Assembly: GCF_036634175.1 (NCBI RefSeq)
Contig: NZ_JAZIFX010000001.1
Location: forward strand, 3,596,001-3,660,000
Direction: 5' to 3'
Length of the DNA: 64,000 nt
Source of the DNA: Streptomyces sp. P9-A2
GTDB taxonomy: Bacteria; Actinomycetota; Actinomycetes; Streptomycetales; Streptomycetaceae
Of this stretch, positions 34,158 to 42,294 are shown piece after piece. The notes under the pieces were generated by a model. It saw only the letters and a program-made list of their open reading frames with translations. It searched no databases and was not told where the DNA came from. Positions within the stretch are counted from its first letter, which is position 1, and every line of letters starts with the position of its first letter. The translations under genes and the position numbers were made by a program.

Positions 34158-34834
34158 CCGGGCGTCCCCCCGTTTTCCCGGTCGTCCATGTAGTCCGAGA
34201 GCCAGCCGGGGAATTCCGTCAGGTCGGCGAGGACCACGTCCGCGCCCGCCTCCCGCAGTTCCGCGGGGTCGCAGGGGCCGGTGGCGACGGCGACGGCCAG
34301 CGCGTCGGCGGTCCGCGCGCCGCGCACGTCGCCCACGTGGTCGCCGACGTACACGCCCGCACCGTGCTCGCGCAGCGCCAGTGCCTTCTGCTCGGCCCAC
34401 AGGTTGCCGATCACGGCGTGCGGTTCGATGCCGAGGTGGGCGAGGTGCAGTTCGGCGTTCGGCTCGTGCTTCGCGGTGACGACGACGGCGCGCCCGCCCG
34501 CCTCGCGTACGGCGGATATCGCCTCGCGGGCGCCGGGCAGCGCGGGCGTGGCGGCGATGGCGTACGTCGGGTACATCGCCCGGTACAGGTCGGCCACTTC
34601 GTCGATCCGCTCGGCCGGGAACCAGTTGATCAGCTCGTCCTCGAGGGGCGGTCCCAGCCGGGTGACGGCGAGATCGGCGTCGATGTGGGTCCCGGTCCGC
34701 TCGGAGAGCGCCCGGTAGCAGGCGCGGATGCCGGGCCGGGAGTCGATGAGCGTCATGTCGAGGTCGAAGCCGACGGTGAGCGGGGGCGTGGTCGTGGTCG
34801 TAGTCGCGGTCGCGGTCGCGGTCGTGGAGGCCAT
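34133..34834 (-). CDS. HAD-family phosphatase
   Basis: The 233-residue protein contains HAD motif I GFDLDMTLIDSR, motif II VVVTAKHEPN and motif IV GVYVGDHVGDVRGA with a Lys in AEQKALAL. It is likely a phosphoglycolate-phosphatase-like enzyme; the substrate is unknown. ATG 34834 is preferred over ATG 34843 because CACAAT lies 7 nt upstream in the leaderless spacing. The N-terminus MASTTATATATTTTTTPP is encoded by a Thr/Ala microsatellite (34774-34830). Overlaps the small membrane protein gene at the 3' end. Confidence 0.85.
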   Translation of the reverse strand: MASTTATATATTTTTTPPLTVGFDLDMTLIDSRPGIRACYRALSERTGTHIDADLAVTRLGPPLEDELINWFPAERIDEVADLYRAMYPTYAIAATPALPGAREAISAVREAGGRAVVVTAKHEPNAELHLAHLGIEPHAVIGNLWAEQKALALREHGAGVYVGDHVGDVRGARTADALAVAVATGPCDPAELREAGADVVLADLTEFPGWLSDYMDDRENGGTPGYSPAVRA

Positions 34835-34912
34835 ACCCGTCATTGTGCCCAGTGCACGCAAACAACAGGCCGCCGGCGGTGCGCCCTCGCTCGGCGGCGG
34901 TGTACGCGCCCC

Positions 34913-36055
34913 TCAGCGGGGGCGCTGGGAGCGCCAGGTCAGGAACAGGGCCGAGGCGACGGCCGCGGCCCTGACCACCCAGGGCCAGGTCTCGGAGACG
35001 GCGTCGTTCATGGTGCCTTCGGCGATGGGGGTGCCCCAGCGTTCCTCGGTCCTGCCCCAGAGCCAGACGGCTCCGCCCGCGAGCGCGAGACCGGGCAGGA
35101 CGACGACCGCCCACTTGATCTCGGCCCGGCTCAGGCGGCGGGAGGCGTAGACGATGACCCAGCCGAGGAACAGGGCGAACCAGTTGCCGAGCACGGCGCC
35201 CACGACCAGCAGGCCCGCGGCGACCAGGAGCAGGGGGTTGCTCCAGCCGCCGGACGGCAGGCGTGGGAGCCGGCGGCGGACGGCGGAGCCGCTCTTCCCG
35301 GCCCCGGTCCCGCCGGCGGCCGGGGCCCCTCCGGCCTGCGCGGCGGTGCGCGCGCCGGGTACGGACGGCCCGGCCTCCTTCCCGCCCGGTCCACCCGGTC
35401 CCTCGCCCGGCCCCTCGGCGCCGTCGACGCCCTTCGCTTCCCTGGACGGCGGGGCCTTGAGCAGTTCGGGGATCTCCACGCCGCCGACGAAGCCGGGGAC
35501 CGCGTCGCCGACGCCGAAGGGGCTGCTGTCCACCCGCCACCAGTCGGGCTGCTCGGCGCTGTCGCCGAGTTCGTCCGTACCCGCCTGGTGCGGTGCGGAC
35601 GGTCCGGCGGGGGCGGAGGGTGCGGCGTTCGGGTCCCCGGCCGGACGGGGCCGGGGGACGGCGCGGCGCAGGACGTTCTTCGCCCGCTGGGCGCGGTCGC
35701 CGGCCCGCTGGGCGGGGACCGCGGAGGGCACGGGCCCGGACCCGGGCTCGCCCGGGGTGGCGACCCCGTTCCCCTCCGCACCCCGAGCCGTCCCCCCGGT
35801 GCCGGAGGCGCCGGGGGAGCCGAGGGCGCCGTTGGAGGCCGCCGTCACGATCTCGTCCGGGGTGCCCATGCGGGAGATGATGCGGCGCACGGCGGCCGGG
35901 GAATCGACGGCGGCCTTCGCCCGGTACCGGTCGATCTCGTTCCGCAGGCCGGCGACCAGACGCATACGGGTCGCCGACGGCAGCTGCCGTTGCTGGGCCA
36001 CGTCGCCGACACGGCTCAGATACTCGTAGACGACCTGGTCACTCTCGATACCCAC
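34913..36055 (-). CDS. membrane protein with N-terminal HAAS-like helical domain
   Basis: The 380-residue protein VGIESDQVVYEYLSRVGDVA starts with a helical domain, QQRQLPSATRMRLVAGLRNEIDRYRA with GTPDEIVTAA, that resembles the HAAS/DUF1700 domain of signalling membrane proteins. A 150-residue Pro/Gly/Ala-rich linker follows, then four C-terminal hydrophobic segments (NPLLLVAAGLLVVGAVLGNW, FALFLGWVIVYASR, WAVVVLPGLALAGGAVWLWG and WVVRAAAVASALFLTW). GTG 36055 is chosen because GGAGGGG lies 5 nt upstream. Function unknown. It is divergent from the WYL/helicase-associated gene. Confidence 0.75.
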   Translation of the reverse strand: MGIESDQVVYEYLSRVGDVAQQRQLPSATRMRLVAGLRNEIDRYRAKAAVDSPAAVRRIISRMGTPDEIVTAASNGALGSPGASGTGGTARGAEGNGVATPGEPGSGPVPSAVPAQRAGDRAQRAKNVLRRAVPRPRPAGDPNAAPSAPAGPSAPHQAGTDELGDSAEQPDWWRVDSSPFGVGDAVPGFVGGVEIPELLKAPPSREAKGVDGAEGPGEGPGGPGGKEAGPSVPGARTAAQAGGAPAAGGTGAGKSGSAVRRRLPRLPSGGWSNPLLLVAAGLLVVGAVLGNWFALFLGWVIVYASRRLSRAEIKWAVVVLPGLALAGGAVWLWGRTEERWGTPIAEGTMNDAVSETWPWVVRAAAVASALFLTWRSQRPR

Positions 36056-36174
36056 GAAGTCCCCTCCGGGGCGGATGCGTTGGCGGACGACGTCGGACGA
36101 CGGTACCGCGAGTCCGGCCGCCCGGCCCAACTCCACGCACCCCACCGGCGTATCCACCCGATACGGTGATGCGG

Positions 36175-38883
36175 ATGAGCACCGAGGAGAAGCCCACGGC
36201 TACCCCCCGATCCCTCGCGGAGGCGCTCCGGGGACGGGACGACGCCGAGCTTGCCGCGCTCCTGCGCAGCCGGCCGGACCTTGTCACGCCCGTGCCCGCC
36301 GATCTCACGCAGTTGGCCGCCCGGGCAGGTACCCGCGCCTCGGTCGTCCGTGCCCTGGACCGGCTGGACCGGTTCACGACGCAGACCGCGCAGGCGCTGG
36401 CCGTGGCGGCGGATCCGGCGCCGTACGAGGAGCTGCTCGGGCTGCTGGCGGGCGACGAGGGCGACCGGGGGGTGGCCACCGCGCTGCCGGGTGCCGTGCG
36501 GACGCTGCGCGAGCAGGCGCTGGTGTGGGGCGACGACGACCGGCTGAGGCTGGTCCGTACGGCCCGTGAGCTGCTCTCCCCTTCCCCGCAGCATCCCTCG
36601 CCGACGGGCCTCGGCCCGACCGTGCGGGAGGCGACGGCCGGGATGTCCCCGGGGCGGATCCAGGAGATCGTGACGACGGCCGGACTGCCCTCCACGCACG
36701 ACCCGGTCTCCGCCGTGGCGGCGCTGACCGGGCTGTTCACGGACCGGGAGCGGATGGCGGCGCTGCTGGCCGAGGTGCCGTTCGAGTCGCTGGATGTGCT
36801 GGAGCGGCTGGTCTGGGGGCCGCCCTACGGCCAGGTCACCGCCGATCCGGCGACCCGGCTGCGCCGGCTGCTGGACCGGGGGCTGCTGCTGCCGACCGCG
36901 CCCGGGACGGTCGTCCTGCCGCGGGAGGTGGCGCTGCATCTGCGCGGCGGGCGGGCGCACCTGGCGGTGGAGCCGGTGCCGCCGCCGGTCGTGGCCGCGG
37001 CCACGCACCCTCCCCGGGTGGTGGACGCGACGGCGGCCGGGCAGGCGTACACGGCGACGGCGACCGTCGAGGAGCTGCTGAAGGACTGGGACGAGGGCGG
37101 CCCGGCGGTGCTGCGGTCCGGCGGGCTGAGCGTGCGCGACCTGAAGCGGACCGCCGTCGCCCTGGACGTGCCCGAACAGGTCGCCGCGTTCTGGGTCGAA
37201 CTCGCCTACGCGGCGGGCCTGCTGGCTTCCGACGGGGAGGCCGACGAACGGTACGCGGCGACTCCGGCGTACGACACCTGGCGGGAGCGGCCCGCCGCCG
37301 AGCGCTGGACGACGCTGGTCACGGCGTGGCTGACGGCGACCCGGACGCCGGGACTGGTCGGCGGGCGGGACGCGAAGGACCACACCCTGTCGGCCCTGGG
37401 CCCGGGGCTCGACCGGTCGGCGGCCCCCGAGGTGCGGCGCCGGGTGCTGGCGCTGCTCGCGGGGCTGCCGGAGGGTGCGGCACCGGACGCCGGGTCGGTG
37501 GCGGAGCGGCTGCGGTGGGAACGGCCGCCGCGCGCGACGGGCGGGGCCGCCGGTTCCGGTTCCGGTTCCGGTTCCACAGGCTCGGCCACGGGTGCGGGCT
37601 CGGGCGGGGGTGGGGGCGACGATCTGCGCTCGCGGCTCGCCCGGTGGACGCTGACCGAGGCCGAGATGCTGGGCGTCACCGGCCGCGGCGCGCTGTCCGC
37701 GCACGGCCGGGCCCTGCTCGGGATGCCCGCGCCCGCGCCGAAGGCACAGGCGCAGGCGCAGGCCGAGCGAGCGGGCCGGGCACCGGAGTCGACAGGACCG
37801 GGCGACCGGCTCCCCGTCCACCACCGGCCGGCCGCCGGGCACCCGGACTCCCCCGCCCAGGACTCCCCCGCCCCGCCTTCTCCCGCCCTCCCCGTCCTCA
37901 CGCCCGCCGAACAGGCCGCCGCGTCCGCCGCCGCCGCCCGGCTGCTCGCCCCGCAGCTGCCCGAACCACTGGACCACGTCCTGCTCCAGGCCGACCTGAC
38001 GGCGGTCGCGCCCGGCCCGCTCCAGCGGCCGCTCGCGGACATGCTGGGGGTGCTGGCGGACGTGGAGTCGAAGGGCGGGGCGACCGTCTACCGGTTCACG
38101 CCGGGCTCGGTACGCCGCGCTCTGGACGCCGGCCGGGCCGCCACCGACCTGCACGCCTTCCTCGCCGCGCACTCCCGTACCCCTGTGCCGCAGCCACTGG
38201 CGTATCTGATCGACGACGTGGCCCGCAGGCACGGACATCTGCGGGTGGGTGCGGCCTCCGCGTACGTACGCTGCGACGACGACGCGATGCTGAACGAGAT
38301 CCTCGCCGACAAGCGGGCCGCGGAACTGGGCCTGCGCAGGCTCGCGCCGACCGTGCTGGCGGCGCAGGCCGATCCGGCCGGCCTGCTGGAGGGGCTGCGC
38401 CGGATGGGGTTCGCGCCGGCCGCCGAGTCCGCCGAGGGCGATGTCCTGATCACCCGCGCCGACGCCCGCCGTACCCCGCCGCGCACGGCACCCGAGCCGG
38501 TCCCGGAGGGGCCGCCGGTGCCCGACGACACGCTGCTCGCGGCGGCGATCCGCGCCGTCCGCGCCGGTGACCTCGCCTCGACCGCCCCGCGCAAGGCCGA
38601 GGCCGGGGAGGCGGACGGGGCCGGGGCCGGGGCGGAGAGCGGTGAACTGCCGCGCACCGGGTCCGCCGAGACCCTCGCCACCCTGCAGGCCGCTGTCCTC
38701 ACCGGCGAGACGCTGTGGATCGGCTACGTGAACGCGGAGGGCGCCGCCAGCCAGCGCGTCATCGCCCCGGTCCGCGTCGAGGGCGGCTTCGTCACGGCGT
38801 ACGACCACACGGCCGACGAGGTGCGGACGTACCCGCTGCACCGGATCACCGGGGTCGCGGAACTGGCGGACGACGAGAGCTGA
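36175..38883 (+). CDS. helicase-associated (Helicase_C_3) protein with C-terminal WYL-like domain
   Basis: This 902-residue protein has no Walker motifs. Its N-terminal and middle parts are helical and match the XPB/Ssl2-like helicase-associated family; around residues 580-720 VLLQADLTAVAPGPLQRPLA and YVRCDDDAMLNEILADKRAA parallel the N-terminal region of the XPB gene downstream. The C-terminus, LWIGYVNAEGAASQRVIAPV with VRTYPLHRITGV, is WYL-like. A Ser/Gly repeat (37555-37620) and Ala/Gln run interrupt it. ATG 36175 is supported by TACGGT 7 nt upstream (leaderless). It probably works with the XPB helicase at 39509-41152 in DNA repair or transcription. Confidence 0.8.
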   Translation: MSTEEKPTATPRSLAEALRGRDDAELAALLRSRPDLVTPVPADLTQLAARAGTRASVVRALDRLDRFTTQTAQALAVAADPAPYEELLGLLAGDEGDRGVATALPGAVRTLREQALVWGDDDRLRLVRTARELLSPSPQHPSPTGLGPTVREATAGMSPGRIQEIVTTAGLPSTHDPVSAVAALTGLFTDRERMAALLAEVPFESLDVLERLVWGPPYGQVTADPATRLRRLLDRGLLLPTAPGTVVLPREVALHLRGGRAHLAVEPVPPPVVAAATHPPRVVDATAAGQAYTATATVEELLKDWDEGGPAVLRSGGLSVRDLKRTAVALDVPEQVAAFWVELAYAAGLLASDGEADERYAATPAYDTWRERPAAERWTTLVTAWLTATRTPGLVGGRDAKDHTLSALGPGLDRSAAPEVRRRVLALLAGLPEGAAPDAGSVAERLRWERPPRATGGAAGSGSGSGSTGSATGAGSGGGGGDDLRSRLARWTLTEAEMLGVTGRGALSAHGRALLGMPAPAPKAQAQAQAERAGRAPESTGPGDRLPVHHRPAAGHPDSPAQDSPAPPSPALPVLTPAEQAAASAAAARLLAPQLPEPLDHVLLQADLTAVAPGPLQRPLADMLGVLADVESKGGATVYRFTPGSVRRALDAGRAATDLHAFLAAHSRTPVPQPLAYLIDDVARRHGHLRVGAASAYVRCDDDAMLNEILADKRAAELGLRRLAPTVLAAQADPAGLLEGLRRMGFAPAAESAEGDVLITRADARRTPPRTAPEPVPEGPPVPDDTLLAAAIRAVRAGDLASTAPRKAEAGEADGAGAGAESGELPRTGSAETLATLQAAVLTGETLWIGYVNAEGAASQRVIAPVRVEGGFVTAYDHTADEVRTYPLHRITGVAELADDES

Positions 38884-38926
38884 GCGGGCGCCGCCGTCCG
38901 GGGCGGGCCCCGCGTACGCTGCACGC

Positions 38927-39301
38927 ATGGCGCAGAGCACGGCGGCGGACGTCGACGGCTACCTCTCCGAGGTCCCGGAGGGACGCAGGGCCGCCCTGAC
39001 CGAGCTGCGGCGGTTGTGCGGGGAAGAGCTCAAGGGCTTCGCCGAGGTGATGGCGTACGGCATGCCCGCCTACGAGCGGGACGGCACGGCCGAGATCGCC
39101 TTCGCCTCGCAGAAGCGGTACGTCTCCTTCTACCTGATGCGAAGCGATGTCCGCGCGGCCTTCGAGGGCCGGCTGGCCGGGCAGGACATGGGAAAGGGCT
39201 GTCTACGGTTCCGCAGACCGGAGGACGTGGAGAGCATCGACTTCGGCCTGGTGCGTGATCTGCTGCGCGCCACGGCGTCCGGACCGGGCACGGTCTGCTG
39301 A
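38927..39301 (+). CDS. DUF1801 (YdhG-like) protein
   Basis: The 124-residue protein MAQSTAADVDGYLSEVPEGR matches DUF1801: EELKGFAEVMAYGMPAYERD, EIAFASQKRYVSFYLM and GQDMGKGCLRFRRPEDVESIDFGLVRDLL. Members such as B. subtilis YdhG/FraH-like proteins are linked to iron or are of unknown function. TACGCT at 38915-38920 lies 6 nt before the ATG, indicating a leaderless mRNA. It stands between the helicase-associated protein and XPB, all in one direction. Confidence 0.82.
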   Translation: MAQSTAADVDGYLSEVPEGRRAALTELRRLCGEELKGFAEVMAYGMPAYERDGTAEIAFASQKRYVSFYLMRSDVRAAFEGRLAGQDMGKGCLRFRRPEDVESIDFGLVRDLLRATASGPGTVC

Positions 39302-39314
39302 GAGGCGCGGCCCG

Positions 39315-39388
39315 TTGCTGCCTTTGCTCCTGACCCTGCCCCTACTCCTGCCCCTACTCCTGCCTCTGCTCCTGCTCCTGCTTCCTGT
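39315..39388 (+). repeat. CCTGCC/CTACTC 6-12-bp pyrimidine-rich repeat upstream of xpb
   Basis: TGCCCCTACTCC occurs as 12-bp tandem copies, decaying into CTGCTC units, between the DUF1801 stop and the XPB gene. The 207-bp gap holds nothing else recognisable apart from AAAGG before the XPB start. Confidence 0.7.
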
Positions 39389-39508
39389 GGCCGCTGTCAC
39401 TCCGGCCCCCAGGGGGCGGGTGATCAGGCAAACTGGACGTTTGGCCGAACTGTGCCCGTGCAGTGCCCGTGCCGAGTCCGTCGCAGAGCCGCAGAAAGGC
39501 AGCCGCGC

Positions 39509-41152
39509 GTGAATGGTCCGCTCATCGTCCAGTCCGACAAGACGCTTCTCCTGGAAGTCGACCACGAGCAGGCCGGTGAGTGCCGTCGCGCCATCGCGCC
39601 GTTCGCCGAGCTGGAGCGGGCGCCGGAACACATCCACACCTACCGGGTGACCCCGCTCGGCCTGTGGAACGCGCGGGCCGCCGGCCACGACGCCGAGCAG
39701 GTCGTGGACGCGCTGGTGAAGTACAGCCGCTACCCGGTGCCGCACGCGCTGCTCGTCGACATCGCCGAGACGATGGACCGCTACGGCCGGCTCAGCCTGT
39801 CCAAGCACCCCGCGCACGGTCTCGTCCTCACCAGCACCGACCGGCCCGTGCTGGAGGAGGTGCTGCGCTCCAAGCGGATCGCCCCGCTGGTCGGCGCCCG
39901 CCTCGACCCGGACACGGTCGCCGTGCACCCCTCGGAGCGCGGGCAGATCAAGCAGGTGCTGCTGAAGCTGGGCTGGCCCGCCGAGGACCTCGCCGGGTAC
40001 GTGGACGGCGAGGCGCACGACATCGAGCTGCGCGAGGACGGATGGGCGCTGCGCCCGTACCAGAAGCAGGCCGTGGAGAACTTCTGGCACGGCGGTTCCG
40101 GCGTGGTCGTCCTGCCCTGCGGCGCGGGCAAGACGCTCGTCGGTGCCGGGACGATGGCGCAGGCGAAGTCGACCACGCTGATCCTGGTCACCAACACCGT
40201 CTCGGCCCGCCAGTGGAAGCACGAACTGGTGAAGCGGACCTCGCTGACCGAGGACGAGATCGGTGAGTACAGCGGGACGCGGAAGGAGATCCGGCCCGTC
40301 ACCATCGCCACGTACCAGGTGCTGACGACCCGCCGCAAAGGCGTCTACCCGCACCTGGAACTGTTCGACTCCCGGGACTGGGGCCTGATCCTCTACGACG
40401 AGGTGCACCTGCTGCCCGCGCCCGTCTTCAAGTTCACGGCGGACCTCCAGGCCCGGCGGCGACTGGGCCTGACGGCGACGCTGGTGCGGGAGGACGGCCG
40501 CGAGTCGGACGTGTTCTCGCTGATCGGCCCGAAGCGGTTCGACGCGCCGTGGAAGGAGATCGAGGCGCAGGGGTACATCGCGCCCGCCGACTGCGTCGAG
40601 GTCCGGGTCAACCTCACCGACTCCGAGCGCATCGCGTACGCCACCGCGGAGACGGAGGAGAAGTACCGCTTCTGCGCGACGACCGCCACCAAGCGGAAGG
40701 TCACGGAGGCGATCGTCCGGCGGTTCGCGGGACAGCAGATCCTCGTCATCGGGCAGTACATCGACCAGCTGGACGAGCTGGGCGAGCACCTGAACGCCCC
40801 CGTGATCAAGGGCGAGACGTCGAACGCCCAGCGGGAGAAGCTGTTCAACGCGTTCCGGGAGGGCGAGATCAGCGTCCTGGTCGTCTCCAAGGTCGCGAAC
40901 TTCTCGATCGACCTGCCGGAGGCCACGGTCGCCATCCAGGTCTCGGGCACCTTCGGGTCCCGGCAGGAAGAGGCCCAGCGGCTGGGCCGGGTGCTGCGCC
41001 CCAAGGCGGACGGCCACCAGGCCCACTTTTACTCCGTCGTCGCCCGCGACACCATCGACCAGGACTTCGCGGCCCACCGCCAGCGGTTCCTGGCGGAGCA
41101 GGGATACGCGTACCGGATCATGGACGCGGACGAGCTCCTCACGGAGAGCTGA
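39509..41152 (+). CDS. DNA repair helicase XPB (Ssl2-like, SF2)
   Basis: The 547-residue protein has an N-terminal XPB-specific domain (ALLVDIAETMDRYGRLSL, VEEVLRSKRIAPLVG-like) followed by the SF2 motor: WALRPYQKQAVENFW, Walker A LPCGAGKTLVG, DEVH box LILYDEVHLLPAP, motif III LGLTATLVREDGRESD and motif VI QEEAQRLGRVLRPK. Bacterial XPB unwinds DNA 3'-5' and is tied to nucleotide excision repair. GTG 39509 begins the conserved region; a weak AAAGG is upstream. Its N-terminal domain matches part of the 36175-38883 protein, so the genes probably share a pathway. Confidence 0.93.
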   Translation: MNGPLIVQSDKTLLLEVDHEQAGECRRAIAPFAELERAPEHIHTYRVTPLGLWNARAAGHDAEQVVDALVKYSRYPVPHALLVDIAETMDRYGRLSLSKHPAHGLVLTSTDRPVLEEVLRSKRIAPLVGARLDPDTVAVHPSERGQIKQVLLKLGWPAEDLAGYVDGEAHDIELREDGWALRPYQKQAVENFWHGGSGVVVLPCGAGKTLVGAGTMAQAKSTTLILVTNTVSARQWKHELVKRTSLTEDEIGEYSGTRKEIRPVTIATYQVLTTRRKGVYPHLELFDSRDWGLILYDEVHLLPAPVFKFTADLQARRRLGLTATLVREDGRESDVFSLIGPKRFDAPWKEIEAQGYIAPADCVEVRVNLTDSERIAYATAETEEKYRFCATTATKRKVTEAIVRRFAGQQILVIGQYIDQLDELGEHLNAPVIKGETSNAQREKLFNAFREGEISVLVVSKVANFSIDLPEATVAIQVSGTFGSRQEEAQRLGRVLRPKADGHQAHFYSVVARDTIDQDFAAHRQRFLAEQGYAYRIMDADELLTES

Positions 41153-41182
41153 CCGTACGGGAGGGCCGGCCGTACGGGAGGG

Positions 41183-41563
41183 CTAGCCCTTGGGCAGGTT
41201 GAACACCAACAGGATGACGAACAGCGGCGGCAGCAGCGAGAGCGCCGCCGCCCAGGCACGCGGGACCGACCACCGGATCCTCCACGGCAGCAGCCAGGAC
41301 ACGAGCCAGGCGCAGAAGGTCAGGACACCGCCGAGGACCGTCCCCCGGTGGACCACGTCCAGGGCGGTCGTCAGGGCCTGCGAGCAGTCGTCGGGACCAC
41401 AGCTGTCGGTCGCCATGACGGACATCGCCGCCGCCAGCAGCGCCACCGGCCCCAGGACCGTCAGGAGCACGGTCGCGATCGTGGGCGCCACCCAGGCCCG
41501 GCGGTCCTGGTCGGGAGGGTCGGGCACCGCCCGCATCAGGGGGGCGGAACGGTCCTGGCTCAT
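41183..41563 (-). CDS. small membrane protein, three to four helices
   Basis: The 126-residue protein MSQDRSAPLMRAVPDPPDQD has hydrophobic segments APTIATVLLTVLGPVALLAA, LGGVLTFCAWLVSWLLPWRI and AALSLLPPLFVILLVFNLPKG, with a Cys pair (SCGPDDCSQ) in an outside loop. No family is recognised. ATG 41563 is preferred over TTG 41575. It is convergent with xpb; the direct repeat CGTACGGGAGGGC occurs twice between them. Confidence 0.7.
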   Translation of the reverse strand: MSQDRSAPLMRAVPDPPDQDRRAWVAPTIATVLLTVLGPVALLAAAMSVMATDSCGPDDCSQALTTALDVVHRGTVLGGVLTFCAWLVSWLLPWRIRWSVPRAWAAALSLLPPLFVILLVFNLPKG

Positions 41564-41685
41564 GGGGCCAGTCAAGCCGAGTGACGGGGCCCGGACAGGG
41601 GCGTACGTACTCAGCCGGTACCTGTCCGCGTACTCGGTCCACGCGGCTACGGGTGGGGCGGGCAGGCCGGGACTCGGGCGGGCCG

Positions 41686-41889
41686 TTACCTCCGGCGAAC
41701 GCCCGCCTCCTCGTTGTACTCACCGAGGACGGTGACCGAGAAGAAGCTCTCGGTGAAGACCCGGACCGCGCGCAGGACGTTGCCGATGCGGTGCGGGGGG
41801 TGGGGAACGGAGCCGATGGCGGTGGCACCTCGATGCGGGGCGCCCCGGCCACGGGCCTGACTTCCTGGGGTGAAGGTCGCTGTGCTCAT
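41686..41889 (-). CDS. conserved 67-residue protein of unknown function
   Basis: The frame encodes MSTATFTPGSQARGRGAPHR, then ATAIGSVPHPPHRIGNVLRA and VRVFTESFFSVTVLGEYNEE, ending AGVRRR. Third-position G+C is high and the C-terminal helix pattern is protein-like. I recall similar Streptomyces sequences, but no domain or function is known. The start ATG at 41889 is used because the sequence before it is unlike coding. The 405-bp gap upstream (41890-42294) carries the promoter of the HelD-like gene and no other gene. Confidence 0.5.
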   Translation of the reverse strand: MSTATFTPGSQARGRGAPHRGATAIGSVPHPPHRIGNVLRAVRVFTESFFSVTVLGEYNEEAGVRRR

Positions 41890-42101
41890 GTGTCCAGAGT
41901 GCGCCCTATCACCCATTCGGGGCATCGATCCCTGGGCCCGACTTCAGGTCCCGTCGTGTACGCCCTGAGACGCACGGTCTCCTCTTCGAGGAGTACCCGT
42001 ACCCCTGAGAGCCCTGCGGGATGCGAAACCCCGAACCCCGAGACCAAGACCGGGACGGCGGACGACAGACGACGAGGGCGGGGCGAGGGCGGGGTCGGGG
42101 C

Positions 42102-42147
42102 GGGGGCGAATTGACCGTTCGCCCCCGGTGCGGGAGCCGACTAGAAT
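42102..42147 (+). promoter_or_regulatory. 9-bp inverted repeat and -10 box before the HelD-like gene
   Basis: GGGGGCGAA (42102-42110) and TTCGCCCCC (42118-42126) form a perfect 9-bp inverted repeat around TTGACCG. TAGAAT at 42142-42147 is a good -10 box; TTGACC at 42111 is too far for its -35, so the repeat lies just upstream of or over the polymerase site and may be an operator. Transcript leader would be about 140 nt. Confidence 0.5.
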
Positions 42148-42294
42148 CTCCCGCTCGCCCCGGCCGCCGGAACGGAAGCCGTCCGGGGCCTTCCCGCCTC
42201 CCTCGCCGGAGTGCCGCCGCCCGGACGGAAACCGGACGGTCCGCCATGCCGTGATCACGCGGCATCACCGCCAGCACCAGCCGGAGGCAGACCC

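Noticed and set aside
42102..42126. Rifamycin-associated element before the HelD-like g gene
   Set aside because: The inverted repeat differs from the element as I recall it; calling it so would be a guess.
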